From assembly GCA_025617745.1 (NCBI GenBank), contig CM046858.1, forward strand, positions 31,696,534-31,760,533: DNA of 64,000 bases. The letters run 5' to 3'. Shown here one piece after another: positions 33,101-42,420 of the stretch. Source of the stretch: Heliocidaris erythrogramma. Taxonomy: Eukaryota; Echinodermata; Echinoidea; Camarodonta; Echinometridae. Position numbers and translations under genes: made by a program. The notes below the pieces were generated by a model that saw only the letters and a list, made by a program, of their open reading frames with translations, ran no database searches and had not been told where the DNA came from. The first letter of the stretch is position 1. Each line of letters starts with the position of its first letter.

Positions 33101-36100
33101 AAAATATTACTTTAGAAACCATATTTAAATGGCTAAGTATTTTCCCATGTCTAACATTTCCTTTTTATACCTCTACCTCTTTTTCATAACAAGGTAGTGT
33201 AGAATAAAAAACTCAAAAATACAATAAAATATCATATATGCATACTTTACGCAAGAACAAAAGACACAAATGACTCACTATTTTAGGCAAGTCATTTTTG
33301 ACATTGAATCCTAGCGGCACTGCAACCTCCATGCTCTGGTGGTCATAGACCTCCAGATTCCCTAGAAGAGACCCCTTCCCTGGTACAATGTCCTGACCGT
33401 TATGGATGAGATAAGAACAAGCTACTTCTAGAGGAAGAGGGCCTCCCATCATGGTCTCTATTGTGTCCAAGTCGCTTTGGTCTACAGGACCTGAGAAATG
33501 AATAAACATGATAGCAACCATTTGTATGTAAAGACTGCCTGTCCATGAAGACTACATTTCCTTATGGGGTCTTCCTTGCCTATGAAAAGTGTGTTTCAAT
33601 TAAAATGAAGGAAACTATACTACATACAACTTTTCTTGTGACCCGTTAGACATTAATACATGATTGGATTTTAGGTGATATTTGCCTTGCAACAGATTGT
33701 TTATGAAACATTTTGTGTAACTGTGTATATGTTTCAAAAAATGTTGCTTGAATGATGCACGTTACTGTAATCATTTTTTTTTATCAACTCAGAAATTTAG
33801 AAGCAGACACTCTTTCATGTACAATAATGACAAGCAATGGAAGCCACAGTGTGTTCTTTTTATTAAAAAAAAGAACATATTAATTATTCCGTTAAACAGC
33901 TGTCACCATTTACGAAATTTGTCAATGAATAATCAGGCTTATCACATTCAAATTTTCCACAATAATCAAGAACATTTATGACTCTTTCATTCCTTTGAGG
34001 TACTTGTATCAATACCTTTGAGACTAGTCTTGGTTCCTGGGCTCCTTTCTTCCAAGGCCTTCTCAATCCTGCTCCATGCAGACTTGACCTTGGCATAACA
34101 ACCAATGTATCTACCCCACTTTCTATGCCAGGCCAGAAAGTTGTCCTTCCAAGACTCTGAGGAATACTCTCTCCTAGGCAAAATCAGATATGAGGAAATG
34201 AATACCTCATTACAAGGCAGGGATCATATTAACTGCTCAATGAGAAACTTGTTTCCAATGACTTACAATTTGACAACTAATCACAGAATATGTTTTCCAT
34301 TTCAAGACCTTCTTTCCCCATTATATCACTATTCATAAAGTCAGACTACTAATAGTAAGTCTTATAAAGAGTTGTGATTGATTGCAAATTAATTTGAGAT
34401 CGCAACTCTGCACATAAGAGATAGGAGACTGAATTTGTGATTGATTCCGATCAATCACAACTCTTTATAATACAGGGTTATATTTACAGGATAAAGAGGC
34501 TGACCATCTGACACACTTGGTGCTCCATAAATCAGTTGACAAATTCTACTCACCTAGTCAATTAGGTTAAAACATGCTATGGACTGAAGTTTGTGCGTTT
34601 TTGTGAATACCAGCCAAAGAATATGGCCTGAAATGAAAATTAGTGGTGGTGGTGGTGGTGGTGGAGGTGGTGGAGGTGGTGGTGGTGGTGGTGGTGGTGG
34701 TGGTGGTGGTGGTGATGGTGATGGTGAAGGGGGGGGGGGGGAGATGAATCAGGCTACCACTGCGAAGTAAGAGTTCAAAGGGTTGTCACTGACATTTTCT
34801 TTGTATTATAGCCAGTAGATACAATATCCTGAGTTTTGAACATGTTTCCTTGATTGTGTTTGCATGTTTGTTACTAAACCCCTCAAGAGAAGTTCTGCAA
34901 TTCAAGTTTGAGCATTGATATCTCACTCGTTACCATATGTACATGAATTTGGTATAACTGAAAAGCCTGTTTATTCCCCTTTATTGTGATGCCACATTTG
35001 TACTGTTTATGCAGTGATGGAATGTGCTGTACACCTGAATATCTGAATATAAGAGCCAAGGCAAAAGTGAAATGCTGCAAAATGCATTGTCATTGTCAAT
35101 AGTGAATTCCCCTTTGTTTGGAGGATGGATTGCGTTTGAGTGATATTTACGGGGTCACTTATGAATGCAATGATGTTTCTTCTCTTGTCCAGAAGATAAA
35201 TATTGATTTAAGCACAAGTCCAAAGGGAAATGTTTCAGCAAAATAAATTTTATTGTCAATAGTGAATTCCCCTTTGTTAGGCTTGTTAAGTTTACACACA
35301 TCACGTTCACGTCACGTTTTGAGCAGTTTCGTAGAAATACCCTATCTACGAATACTCACGTTTTTTACGTCAGGTTATGTGAGTGTTTTAAGAAACCTGC
35401 AACGGCTGATATTGAGGCTAGTATGACGTCATTATCGTTTATCGATATCCAAGCCGCGAATTTCAGTCGCTGCAAATGGGTGCGAATTGCAAATGATACA
35501 AGGAAAGTCCCAACAAAATGTAAGTATTTTGCAGTGTTTTTGAATGACTTCAATTTATTTATGCGTTTTTTTGTAACTAAAAACATATATGCATGTATTT
35601 CAGCTCTTTGGTTATTCATTTGAGCTTAAAATGATGACAAATGATGAATTCTTGGTTGGTGTTCGGGATCTTCGTCGATCTCCTGCTTGATACCGAGTCC
35701 ACGGCCATGACGGGGAACCCTCGTGTATCAACCGACGGTGGGATATGTGCCCCCCCCCCCCGCCCCGGCGTTACGACTCCGACCCTCGTCACACTCTCAG
35801 CAAAGGCCCCACAGACCCCCCCCCCCCCAACCACCACACGATCCGAAGAGAGAATCAGGACTGACCCTCGACCCCCCCCCTGATCCCAAGAAAGAATTCA
35901 GGACAGATGGGGGAACATTGAAGAGAGAAAAGAAATAGAAATAGAAATATTAAATATTAAAAAGTTTGTTTTTCAACTTAACCATTTGCGGCCACAATTT
36001 GCTGACATTATTACTTAGTCTCTACTCCAGGATCATCCTAGAGTAATTTTCTTAATGAAACGTGACTAATCGAGGTTTACTGATAGTATTTCTACGAATT

Positions 36101-39100
36101 GTTGCGTTTATGTAACCAAACACTTCATAGATTAGATGCCCCTTTTCTACAAAATAGCACGTTACGTGATTACATGACATGAACGTGACGTGAACGTGAC
36201 GTGTGTAAACGTAACAAGCCTTTTGTTAGGAGGATGGATTGTGTTTTAAATGATGTTGAGGTGGTCATTCATGAAGTGAAATGCTGTTTTCACCTTTCAA
36301 TGATGAATTCTCGACCGCGCGCAGTCGAAATTTATACCTCCGTCCTTGCCATATCAGAAATATATCGCACATTCATGCTGATTTGTTTTAAATTTTGATT
36401 GAAAAATTAAATAAAATAGTTTATCACTCTAAAGAAATTAACTAAAATACTATTGTCACTCTAAAGAAATTAACTAAAATACTATTGTTACTGCAATAAA
36501 TATCTGAAATGACTGCAGACTATTTCCTTGTTTTAAATGAGTGAAATTACTTTTTCACAATTTTTATTAAACACAACACTATACATTTCATTGATTGAGG
36601 ACCCTTTGGTACTTAAATTGAAGTAGAAGTTTTGCTTGATTCTATAAATTCTAAAGAAAGTTGTCATTCCATTTGACAAAATTAAGGTCAAAACCTTGTG
36701 AACCAAAAATCTAATCAAATCATTGTCCCTCCAATATGCATACATGAACTAAGTTTGAAGTTGATCTGCAAAATGGTTCTTAAAGGAGAATGAAACTCAA
36801 CAAATTTTAGCTAATAATCATGTGGAAAATTGTCAGCCTGTTCAAAATATCTTGAAAGTACTCCCATTTGATTACTCAGTATCAATCTCTCTAAAGTTTG
36901 CAAATTCCTTGCTAGATATTATCCCATGGGGGCTGCCATATGGAAAAACTGTGATGTCATGAGTACATGTCCATTTACCTGTACACAATGGATATGATGT
37001 TGCATAATGAATAGAACTAAAGCCACCAATGCAAAATGGCAGCCATCTTTGTACCCCCAGCGTCTCACAGGTGATATGTAGAAGCAATTGTATGTAGGTC
37101 TTCGTCACTTATTTGAAGAATTGACGAACCTTTGTCTGACCAAGCAACAACATGCCATGCCAAATCCTGCTTAACAAAAGAAACTGCCCCACCTATGAAA
37201 CAGCTGAACCAAATATTTTGACACAATTCGGTTATTTGACAAAATAAAACTATCTTCATTTGAATGGATATGACAACAAACAAGGTTATTATGAGAAAAA
37301 TCCAGTGTCATGCATTCCACAGGTGATAATGAGTGTCATCGTATATAGTATACAGGTCAGTGGGTATCTCACAAATAGAACTGTTCTGACATTACTTTGT
37401 AAAGAAAATGGCAGCCCCCATGGTGTAATGTCTAGCAAGGAAACTGCAACTTTTTGAGACATTGTTCTCCTTCTTAAACAATCAAATAGGAGTAATTTCA
37501 AGATATTTGTAATAGGCTGACAATTATCTACATGATTATAGGCTAATGTCTGTTGCCTTTCATTCCCCTTTAAGTTATCATGAGAACGAAAACAGGACGG
37601 AGGCATAAAAAAAGAAGGAAACATATTACATTCATGAATGACCACCTCAACATCATTCAAATCCAAATCCAAACTCCAAACAAATGGAGATTCCTCTGTT
37701 GAAAATAATGCATTTTGCAACATTTCACATATGACTTGGCCCAATATCTATATAATATTGAATGGCCTTGAGTGGGATACAAGGGTATATCGCACAAGCT
37801 ATAAGCATATTTCACGAGTCGGTACGATGAGTGAAATATTTTCAAAGCGAGTGCGATATACCCTTGTGTCCCACGAAAGAAAAATCATTCAATATTATTA
37901 TTAATTGTATGAAACCTACTAGTTCCTCAATATTCACCATTACATGTGCTCAATATGTTTTGTATAAACTTCAACATAAAACACACTGTAGAACATTATT
38001 TTGTCCTTACCTAAGCATCTTGCAAGGGCTGCGCGCATTCCATTGTCTTAACCTTTGCATATTTAAACGCGTATTCACTTTTTTACGCATCACGCGCACC
38101 TCAAACCATGAGATATGAAGATATATTGCACAGTAATACTGCACATTCCATAATGACATTATCAGTACAAATGGAGCATCATTTTAAAGGAGAAGAAAAA
38201 GATTTACAATGATACCAAATCCAATATGATGATACAGTAACAAAGAGAGATACATGTACATGTATCAATGCTGAAACTTGAATTGCAATTTGTTTTTTTC
38301 AAAAAATTAATGTTCTTTGATCTAATTCAAATACTTTAGAGAACAAGTAAAAGAGGCTTATAACAACTATTAAGACTCACACTGTATCCAACCAGTAAGA
38401 GGCTGAAAACCTCTTCCAGATATTCTCTGCATTTGACAGCTGATGCAATCTTTGGCATGTGCATGCTACACACCTGTAAACAGGAAAGAAATTAAAACAA
38501 AAACAAAAAAAATACATAAACTTTTACAGATTATCAAAGCTCAACAATTTAATGGACTGGATTAAGTTTCATAAAAAATTGGAAGTACAACTTCTTTCTC
38601 TAGCTTGAGGAAAACACTTTCAGGTTTGAATCGTGAATTCATAATACATTGTACTAGATTTGTGAGTACGAGTCAATGCAATTACACTCCTTTTCTGGAA
38701 AATATTTACCTTCAATTAAACGACTGAAATTCAATTAAACAATTGAAATTCAATTAAACAATTGTCATTAAACTCCTCTTCTGGCCTGGAAATTAATTAC
38801 TTTCAACTGTAATTATTTCAACCCAACACTACTGACTTTGTCAACATATTTCAATATTTCCTCTTTTCTCTCACTTTCTTGCTCTCTTTCAATCTATCCC
38901 ACATTATCCTGAATTCTGGTCATGCAATTACATTTTGAAAGAAAGCAATGGGAAAGGTTGATATGTGTCTCAATAAGAGTTGGTGTATATTGTCAGGTTT
39001 TATAATAATCAAAATGATAAGAAATTGACCAAATCTCATTGAAAAGCACAAGAACTGCACACAGAAATTGGTATATATGACTGCACACACACATGTGGCA

Positions 39101-39775
39101 TGAATGTTCGGCCCGAACATTTCAGCTATTTCTCGTGATATTTAGAATATGAGGGTAATTGAAGAGCAATCCATTTCAGGGGACATTTTCACTATGATGT
39201 TCTTCCAAACTAATATAAGAGGAATGAGAAAGCTCACAAATTATTTTTCACGTTTCCCAGAATTCAACCTGCTCTTTAAATGATTCTTCTTCTCTGTGAT
39301 TCCATCAATTCACATGTAAATTGCATCTTCCATCATCCTTTAAATTTTTTTTCATACCACTATATAATTTATATTGTATGATAAATGATACTTTGTATAA
39401 TAATAATTACTAGAATACCCATCTACTCAGTAGAAATATATATACCTTGAATGCTTTAGCAGCCTAATTATCATGGAAGTTCATTGAAAGCTGGGGTAAT
39501 AATAGTAGATCTATCAAGGCCTTTGGGCTTTGTATTCCCAGGAAATGCTTTATAAATCCAACTATCATTTTCAAATTAACATTGATCAAATAAGAGTCCT
39601 CCTGGTTTTATGAAAGCAAAAAAAAAATGACTAAAAATAAAAATTATTATACTATGAGCAATGTTGACATGTTGTTAAATAATAAGCATTATTACCTGCC
39701 TAGACATTGCATGTCCAGATAGTCAAGAATCTTAATGATGAGCTCATCTGGGAGATCTAGTAGACAGGCTGCCAT
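21008..39775 (-). CDS. FBXO3: FBXO3, F-box protein 3 (ten coding exons, complete)
   Basis: FBXO3 is a substrate receptor of SCF (SKP1-CUL1-RBX1) ubiquitin ligases. Exons in transcript order: 39775-39696, 38473-38381, 34173-34016, 33490-33279, 32769-32665, 30412-30291, 28810-28647, 27003-26920, 25411-25298, 21138-21008. They total 1263 nt and 420 residues plus TGA, with every phase compatible and every intron GT-AG. Residues 5-50 form the F-box (LPDELIIKILDYLD, RLHQLSNAENIWKRF). Residues about 100-255 are the SMI1/KNR4-like region (SYLIHNGQD, LALSWCPY). Residues about 258-395 are the ApaG domain (TCVAVTRDVKVTVATSFVPS, RHWEITDSRG, GGFMEGHFTF). The acidic tail is DDEEYESEEDVDDEEDDY. Human FBXO3 is slightly longer (about 470 residues), mainly in the tail. 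Introns are loaded with transposons. It converges on SHPRH. Confidence 0.94.
21317..22040. mobile_element. pogo/Tigger-like non-autonomous element, copy 2 (right end lost)
   Basis: Starts CAGTCAACCTCGCCTATTGA after TA. It is collinear with the copy at 9905 across about 700 bp, including ATTGTGCCGACATCGA and GGGGAATTTTTGTAAACAAA. It lacks the 690-bp insertion at the CCGGCGGCC site (about 21430). Similarity fades near 22040. A second pogo-like motif (CGACCTCGCTATAAAGG) occurs at about 22405-22495. Confidence 0.65.
22694..24356. mobile_element. Tc1-like fold-back element, TIRs of about 400 bp, TA target
   Basis: The ends are CAGTTAACAACAAAATTATT at 22694 and its reverse complement ending at 24356, each flanked by TA (22692-22693 and 24357-24358). 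The inverted similarity extends about 400 bp inward (22694-23095 and 23956-24356) with scattered mismatches. No transposase frame is visible in the 860-bp centre. Each arm contains an exon-like coding segment (see findings). It lies in the last FBXO3 intron. Confidence 0.8.
24602..24805 (+). pseudogene. Degenerate THAP-like zinc finger exon
   Basis: ATG at 24602 opens MPKICCAIGCHNHNM, the C2 start of a THAP domain as in P-element-type transposases. A stop and frame changes follow. Further on, a neighbouring frame gives WEPKKCVGIIS before a GTACAT donor-like site, near the WxP and final Cys region of THAP folds. The final His pair is not seen. Probably a transposon-derived exon remnant in the FBXO3 intron. 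Confidence 0.4.
25298..25411 (-). CDS. FBXO3: FBXO3 exon 9 (ApaG)
   Basis: Acceptor ATCCCATAG, donor ACAG|GTGAGC. Encodes VMKPGAKFSYCSWTPLDSD and GGFMEGHFTFVNL, the GYMEGYYTF strand pair of ApaG. Confidence 0.94.
25631..26782. mobile_element. Non-autonomous TA-target element, 28-bp TIRs
   Basis: Left end CAGGCGCGGCTCTACACTGC (25631) and right end GCAGTGTAGAGCCGCGACTG (26782) are inverted with 2 mismatches in 28, flanked by TA on both sides (25629-25630, 26783-26784). No transposase is visible. It lies between FBXO3 exons 8 and 9. Confidence 0.75.
26920..27003 (-). CDS. FBXO3: FBXO3 exon 8 (ApaG)
   Basis: Acceptor CTCAACCCAG, donor ATAG|GTGAGT. Encodes LLSRHWEITDSRGQYHEVNG and EAVIG, matching human SRYWRITNAKGDVEEVQG. 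Confidence 0.94.
27078..27300. repeat. Imperfect inverted repeat around GGTTTAAACC motifs
   Basis: GGTTTAAACCATGGTTTAAA near 27110 is internally palindromic, and a related inverted block (GGAGGTTTAAACC...CCATGGTTTAA) occurs at about 27222-27250. It ends in a G-rich run and GATTCCGCCCCCC. Probably a small MITE; the ends are not defined. Confidence 0.4.
28127..28198 (-). repeat. tRNA-Thr-like sequence, degenerate (tRNA-derived SINE head)
   Basis: The 72-nt minus-strand sequence starts GCCCGGATAGCTCAGTTGG (D arm and A box) and has an anticodon loop CATGTAA (anticodon TGT, Thr) and a T arm CCGGGTTCCAAACCCGG. The anticodon stem has mismatches, the T-loop has C where a purine is expected, and the acceptor stem pairs poorly, so this looks like a tRNA-derived repeat, not a functional tRNA. 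The flanking TAAAGAAAGTAAATGTGAGA is repeated at 28430. Confidence 0.6.
28379..28582. repeat. 86-bp-arm near-perfect hairpin with a tRNA-like loop
   Basis: Bases 28379-28464 and 28497-28582 are reverse complements with about one mismatch. The 32-nt loop is tRNA-Thr-like sequence (TAGAGCACTGGTCACGTAA). The arms contain the same flank found next to the tRNA-like copy at 28127. It is an inverted duplication of one SINE-family flank. Confidence 0.9.
28647..28810 (-). CDS. FBXO3: FBXO3 exon 7 (ApaG domain start)
   Basis: Acceptor TCTATTTAG, donor ACA|GTGAGT. Encodes EPTCVAVTRDVKVTVATSFV and TLFAYRISMTM, matching human ECVATTGDITVSVSTSF and FTYRIRIEM. Confidence 0.94.
29072..30159. mobile_element. 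mariner-like fold-back element, TIRs of about 345 bp
   Basis: Ends CAGTGCGTCCCAGAAAAAAA (29072) and its inverse ending CTGGGATGCACTG (30159) are flanked by TA. The CAGTGCGTCCCA-type terminus and TA target are mariner-like. Inverted arms run 29072-29411 and 29807-30159. The centre holds no transposase and a nested small MITE at 29561-29734. Located in an FBXO3 intron. Confidence 0.8.
29561..29734. mobile_element. Small hairpin MITE, copy 1 (GGGGTGTTGCAA ends)
   Basis: GGGGTGTTGCAAGAAAGTTG at the left and GCAATTTTCTTGCAACACCC at the right form terminal inverted repeats. The core has GATTTTGATTGGTCAGTACC. It is collinear with 53380-53549. Target-site duplication unclear. Confidence 0.75.
30291..30412 (-). 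CDS. FBXO3: FBXO3 exon 6
   Basis: The acceptor is placed at TTTCATCGAAG|GTG because it gives phase 0 and has the better pyrimidine tract; an alternative 15 bp downstream (ACAAAAG|TTT) is also in frame. Encodes FAGYFVVASSYMEWLEKLVN. Donor AG|GTAAGC. Confidence 0.88.
31086..32340. repeat. Degenerate tandem array, unit about 130-150 bp
   Basis: Repeated phrases ATGACCTTTGACCCTATAAA, GGGCAGCATCACCAAAAA and AAATTTGAAAGAAATCTGTC recur about seven times with drift. The array is interrupted by a LINE tail at 31574-31912. Non-coding. Confidence 0.8.
31574..31912 (-). mobile_element. LINE 3' fragment (RT C-terminus and tail), CR1/L2-like
   Basis: The minus-strand frame gives ARSWGERSFSHACPKLWNSL followed by PEDIKKCVTSDSFENHVKTF, the usual C-terminal signature of CR1/L2/Jockey-type RT proteins, with a stop at 31656. 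It is followed by a GGCGCTATATAA motif and an ATT-rich tail. The 5' part is missing. It lies inside the tandem array of the FBXO3 intron. Confidence 0.7.
32665..32769 (-). CDS. FBXO3: FBXO3 exon 5
   Basis: Thirty-five codons, phase 0 at both ends (acceptor AATATCCAG, donor CAG|GTAAGC). Encodes GILALSWCPYTNYGQVV and the end of the SMI1/KNR4-like sheet. Confidence 0.9.
33279..33490 (-). CDS. FBXO3: FBXO3 exon 4 (SMI1/KNR4-like core)
   Basis: Acceptor ATTTCTCAG, donor ATA|GTGAGT, ending in phase 0. Encodes DLDTIETMMGGPLPLEVACS and YLIHNGQD, the hallmark of the SMI1/KNR4 fold (human CSYRIHNGQ). Confidence 0.94.
34016..34173 (-). CDS. FBXO3: FBXO3 exon 3
   Basis: Acceptor TTTTGCCTAG, donor AAAG|GTATTG. 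Encodes SESWKDNFLAWHRKWGRYIG and AWSRIEKALEE, matching the human SDVGRYIDHYAAIKKAWDDL segment. Confidence 0.92.
34361..34475. repeat. Hairpin MITE-like repeat
   Basis: CTTATAAAGAGTTGTGATTG at the left and CAATCACAACTCTTTATAA at the right are inverted, with about 75 bp between the arms. No coding content. No target-site duplication assigned. Confidence 0.6.
34644..34740 (+). repeat. (GGT)n microsatellite with G run
   Basis: About 90 bp of GGT repeats with GGA and GAT interruptions, closing in a G11 run. In the FBXO3 intron 2 region. Confidence 0.95.
35280..36220. mobile_element. 941-bp non-autonomous DNA transposon, 8-bp target duplication
   Basis: Inverted ends GGCTTGTTAAGTTTACACAC (35280) and GTGTGTAAACGTAACAAGCC (36220), with subterminal ACGTTCACGTCACG motifs. 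Flanks CTTTGTTA (35272-35279) and TTTTGTTA (36221-36228) form an 8-bp duplication with one mismatch. The 8-bp duplication suggests hAT or another 8-bp group; the TIR is not the usual hAT start. Contains a C-rich tract but no transposase. Confidence 0.75.
36298..37610 (-). mobile_element. Helitron-like satellite element, copy C, interrupted
   Basis: Read on the minus strand: GCCTCCGTCCTGTTTTCGTT and CTCATGATAAC at the right; a satellite unit with CTTCAAACTTAGTTCATGTA and GATTAGATTTTTGG; and an end with GGACGGAGGTATAAATTTCG and the palindrome GACTGCGCGCGGTC followed by GAATTCATC. The terminal CTAG is lost. The unit is split by the TTAA-flanked MITE at 36784-37569. Confidence 0.5.
36784..37569. 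mobile_element. TTAA-target MITE (piggyBac-like), TIRs of about 150 bp
   Basis: TTAA at 36780-36783 and 37570-37573 bracket a 786-bp element with inverted ends AGGAGAATGAAA / TTTCATTCCCCT. The arms stay similar for about 150 bp (TATCCCATGGGGGCTGCCA versus TGGCAGCCCCCATGGTGTAA). No transposase. TTAA specificity is the piggyBac hallmark. It is nested in a satellite-type repeat unit. Confidence 0.8.
37753..37897. repeat. Hairpin MITE with GGTATATCGCA arms
   Basis: Arms TAATATTGAATGGCCTTGAG...ACAAGGGTATATCGCA and TGCGATATACCCTTGTGTCC...TTCAATATTA are inverted over about 40 bp around a loop with CACGAGTCGGTACGATGAGT. Short non-coding fold-back in the first large FBXO3 intron. Confidence 0.75.
38381..38473 (-). 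CDS. FBXO3: FBXO3 exon 2 (second half of F-box)
   Basis: Acceptor GTTTACAG, donor CAGT|GTGAGT. Encodes CVACTCQRLHQLSNAENIWK and FSASYWLDT, the F-box C-terminal helices. Confidence 0.9.
39696..39775 (-). CDS. FBXO3: FBXO3 exon 1 (start, first half of F-box)
   Basis: Start ATG at 39775-39773 (AAC ATG GCA). It encodes MAACLLDLPDELIIKILDYL and ends phase 2 at AG|GTAATA. An AG acceptor-like site about 65 bp upstream suggests a 5' UTR intron, but frames from there meet a TAA before the ATG. Confidence 0.9.
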
Positions 39776-39907
39776 GTTAATTGTTAACTTTGAAGAATTA
39801 AGTTAGACTGTTGAGTGTTGGAGTGCTACTCCTGAGCTGTAAATACATTTACAAAATAAGAAATGAAAGGGGAAAAAAGGTAATTTAAAAATCATAAGTA
39901 AACAAGA

Positions 39908-40800
39908 TGAATGCGACTGCGTCTCCTACATATACATGTATATGCCTCCGCCTAAATTCAGTTGATGGCTCAAACTGTTCTTGAAACAGTGATAACCAGA
40001 ATAAAAGGCCTACAATTACATGTTAACTGACCTCTTTGACATTTGACCTTACACCCTATAACCCAAAAGTCGGATCACTTTATCTCCTCCTAGTCATGAA
40101 TACAAAATAGTTGAGATATGGTGATAACAAAGCTAAAAACACATTAATTTCACATATCCTCTACGACATGTCACCTTTGGCCTACGTGAACAAAAATTAA
40201 TCAGTTCGTCTCACTATGGTAATGCATACTAGTTCCAAGTTTGAAGTTAATGGCTAAAATTGTTCAAGAGTGTTAAGAAGGCAAAAACCTGACATTTCAT
40301 TGTAAATGACCTCCATGACCTTTGACCTACATTTGCCAAAATCTAATCAGATCGTCTTCCTATGGTGATACATACTAAGTTTTAAGTTCATACCTTCAAA
40401 TAGTTCTTGAGTTATCTTGAGAACAAGGCCAACACCTGAAATTTTAGAAATTGACCTGTGACCCTTGACCTACATGTACATACCCCAAAATGTAACCAGA
40501 TCGTCTTCCTATGGTGATACATACTACCACCAAGTTTGAAGTTCATACATGTACATGTACCTCAAATGGATCTTGAGTTTCGCGAGAACGAGGCTAACAC
40601 CCAAAATTCCAGAAATTGACCTGTGACCTTTGAACTTTGACCTACGTACCCCAAAATCTAATCAGATCGTCTTCCTATGGTGATATATACTAGCACCAAG
40701 TTTGAAGTTCATACCTCATGTGGTTCTTGAGTTATCGCGAGAACGAGAAAGCGGGATGGACGGACGGACGGACAACCCGAAAACAAAAATACCAAACCAA
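39908..40800 (-). mobile_element. Helitron-like satellite-carrying element, copy D
   Basis: On the minus strand: CGGGTTGTCCGTCCGTCC, then TCGTTCTCGCGATAACTC, about four or five satellite units (GAAGTTCAAACTTGGTGC-type, ATTAGATTTTGGGGTACG), then GGCGGAGGCATATACATGTA and an end GACGCAGTCGCATTCATCTT. Same module order as the copies at 5035, 7080 and 18938. It sits just upstream of FBXO3 exon 1. Confidence 0.55.
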
Positions 40801-40858
40801 TAAGAACTTCTATTTGACATGAATTTAGGCAAGATGACGCTTCATAAAACACACACAC

Positions 40859-40911
40859 CTGACAATAACAGGAGCGTCGCCTGGCATCTTAATCTTTTCT
40901 TTTTTACCCAT
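40859..40911 (-). other. Candidate alternative first coding exon upstream of FBXO3
   Basis: ATG at 40911-40909 opens MGKKEKIKMPGDAPVIV and ends AG|GTGTGT in phase 2. This is the same phase as FBXO3 exon 1, so it could splice to exon 2, bypassing the first half of the F-box. It is small and has no recognised homology. Treat as a prediction only. Confidence 0.25.
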
Positions 40912-42049
40912 GGATAAATCTACCTAGGGAAGAGCTGTATTCAGCTCCAAGTTTTTCTTCCTTTTCAAGATGGCTGGATCATTTTTTTTTCCTCTCTCTC
41001 TGGTTCGGTAAAAGATGTGAACATCACATTTCACATCTGTCAGCAAATCTTGATCATCCTTGTCAGCAAATTTGAAAATCTGATGACTTTTTTTTCTTGC
41101 GTTTATTAGAAAACTTTTGATCTATCTTAGATCTAGATCTACCTTATCAGCAAAATTGGGCCGACATCCTCAATGTCCTCCTCCCACCCTTCAGTCTGGT
41201 GTTAAAGCCAGTTTTTTTTTACCTATTACAAATAACGGATTGGAATTTATTTGCCTGATAAAATAACTATTATCAATGTAACTATGACTGTATCAAGAAA
41301 GACAAAAAAGTGACAACTGTGTTTTCACTTTTGATTTTTGATTTTTGATTTTTTTACAACAGATTAAACTGGAAAGGAACCCAAGAAATGTTATTCTTAT
41401 TCAAACATTGTGACAACTGTTGACCGTACATGATGAAGCTGAAATTTAGAACATTTCTATTCATCTATCATGAGTGTTATGCTTTTAATGTAATTCAAAT
41501 CATTTTATAACTATCATATATATAACTATGATCATAATTTAACAGGAAACAAGGAATCGAACTACAAAAGCGATTAGGGATTCCAGGGGTCCCTAAATGT
41601 GTCAGTTAAAATTATATTATAGATACCCTCAGTTGCCAATGATTTTTGAATAGCTTGCTCTTAAACTATGTAAATATTACTTTAAACCATTATCAACAAA
41701 GCCCAGCATTGTAAGCGTGGAGAAGAAGGAGACAGATTACACTTCAAATTTATGCACAATACATTCTATGAAAACGGTCTCTTTTAAGCTTTGATCTATG
41801 ATCTAAATATAAAGATGTATCTAGATGTGTGAGAAGATTGAAAAAGTAAGAATTCGTGGAGTACAAGTTTCTGCGAAATATATATTATGTGCCTCTGAAT
41901 AACTTTCATTTATCATAAATTTATTTGATTTTTTTTTTTTACACAGGAAGATTTCTGTACAATGGGATGGTGAAAGAATATTGAGATACACAATCAGGAG
42001 ATATGAACAAAAAGCAATTATACTGACCTGCTCAAGCTTGGAGAGAGAT
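40912..42049. other. AT-rich stretch upstream of FBXO3, no gene recognised
   Basis: Contains CTTTTCAAGATGGCTGG at about 40961, an AAGATGGC core like the YY1 element of housekeeping promoters, which would fit an FBXO3 promoter region. The rest is AT-rich without recognisable exons or repeats. Confidence 0.35.
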
Positions 42050-42420
42050 TTTGTAACAAAAATTATTTTGTCCATTCTCATTTTGTAACAAAAATAATTC
42101 TGTTAACAAAATGAACATGACAAAATTACTTTGTTCATTTTTATTTTGTAACCAAAATAATTCTGTTATAAAATTTGTTTTGTCCATTTTTATTTTGTAG
42201 CAAAAATCATTCTGTTACAAAATTGACATCACAAACTAATTCTGTCCGATCTCATTTTGTAAAAAAAATCATTTTGTTACAAAATTAACACAACCAAATA
42301 ATTATTCTTATTACAAAATTACCTATTAAAATTCATTTTGTTACAAAATGAATTGCTGAACATTCAATACTTTTGTAACAAAACGAGGTTAGAGTGAATT
42401 TTGTCACAAAATGAGGCAAG
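42050..42420. repeat. Array of TTTTGTAACAAAA-type imperfect palindromes
   Basis: At least a dozen variants of ATTTTGTTACAAAAT and its interrupted forms, spaced irregularly by about 15-35 bp with ATTCTGTTA and TTTGTCCATT linkers. Each unit is self-complementary. Non-coding. Confidence 0.8.

Noticed and set aside
35616..35938. Pro-rich frames around 35.7 kb
   Set aside because: Produced by C runs inside a non-autonomous transposon; no start context or homology.
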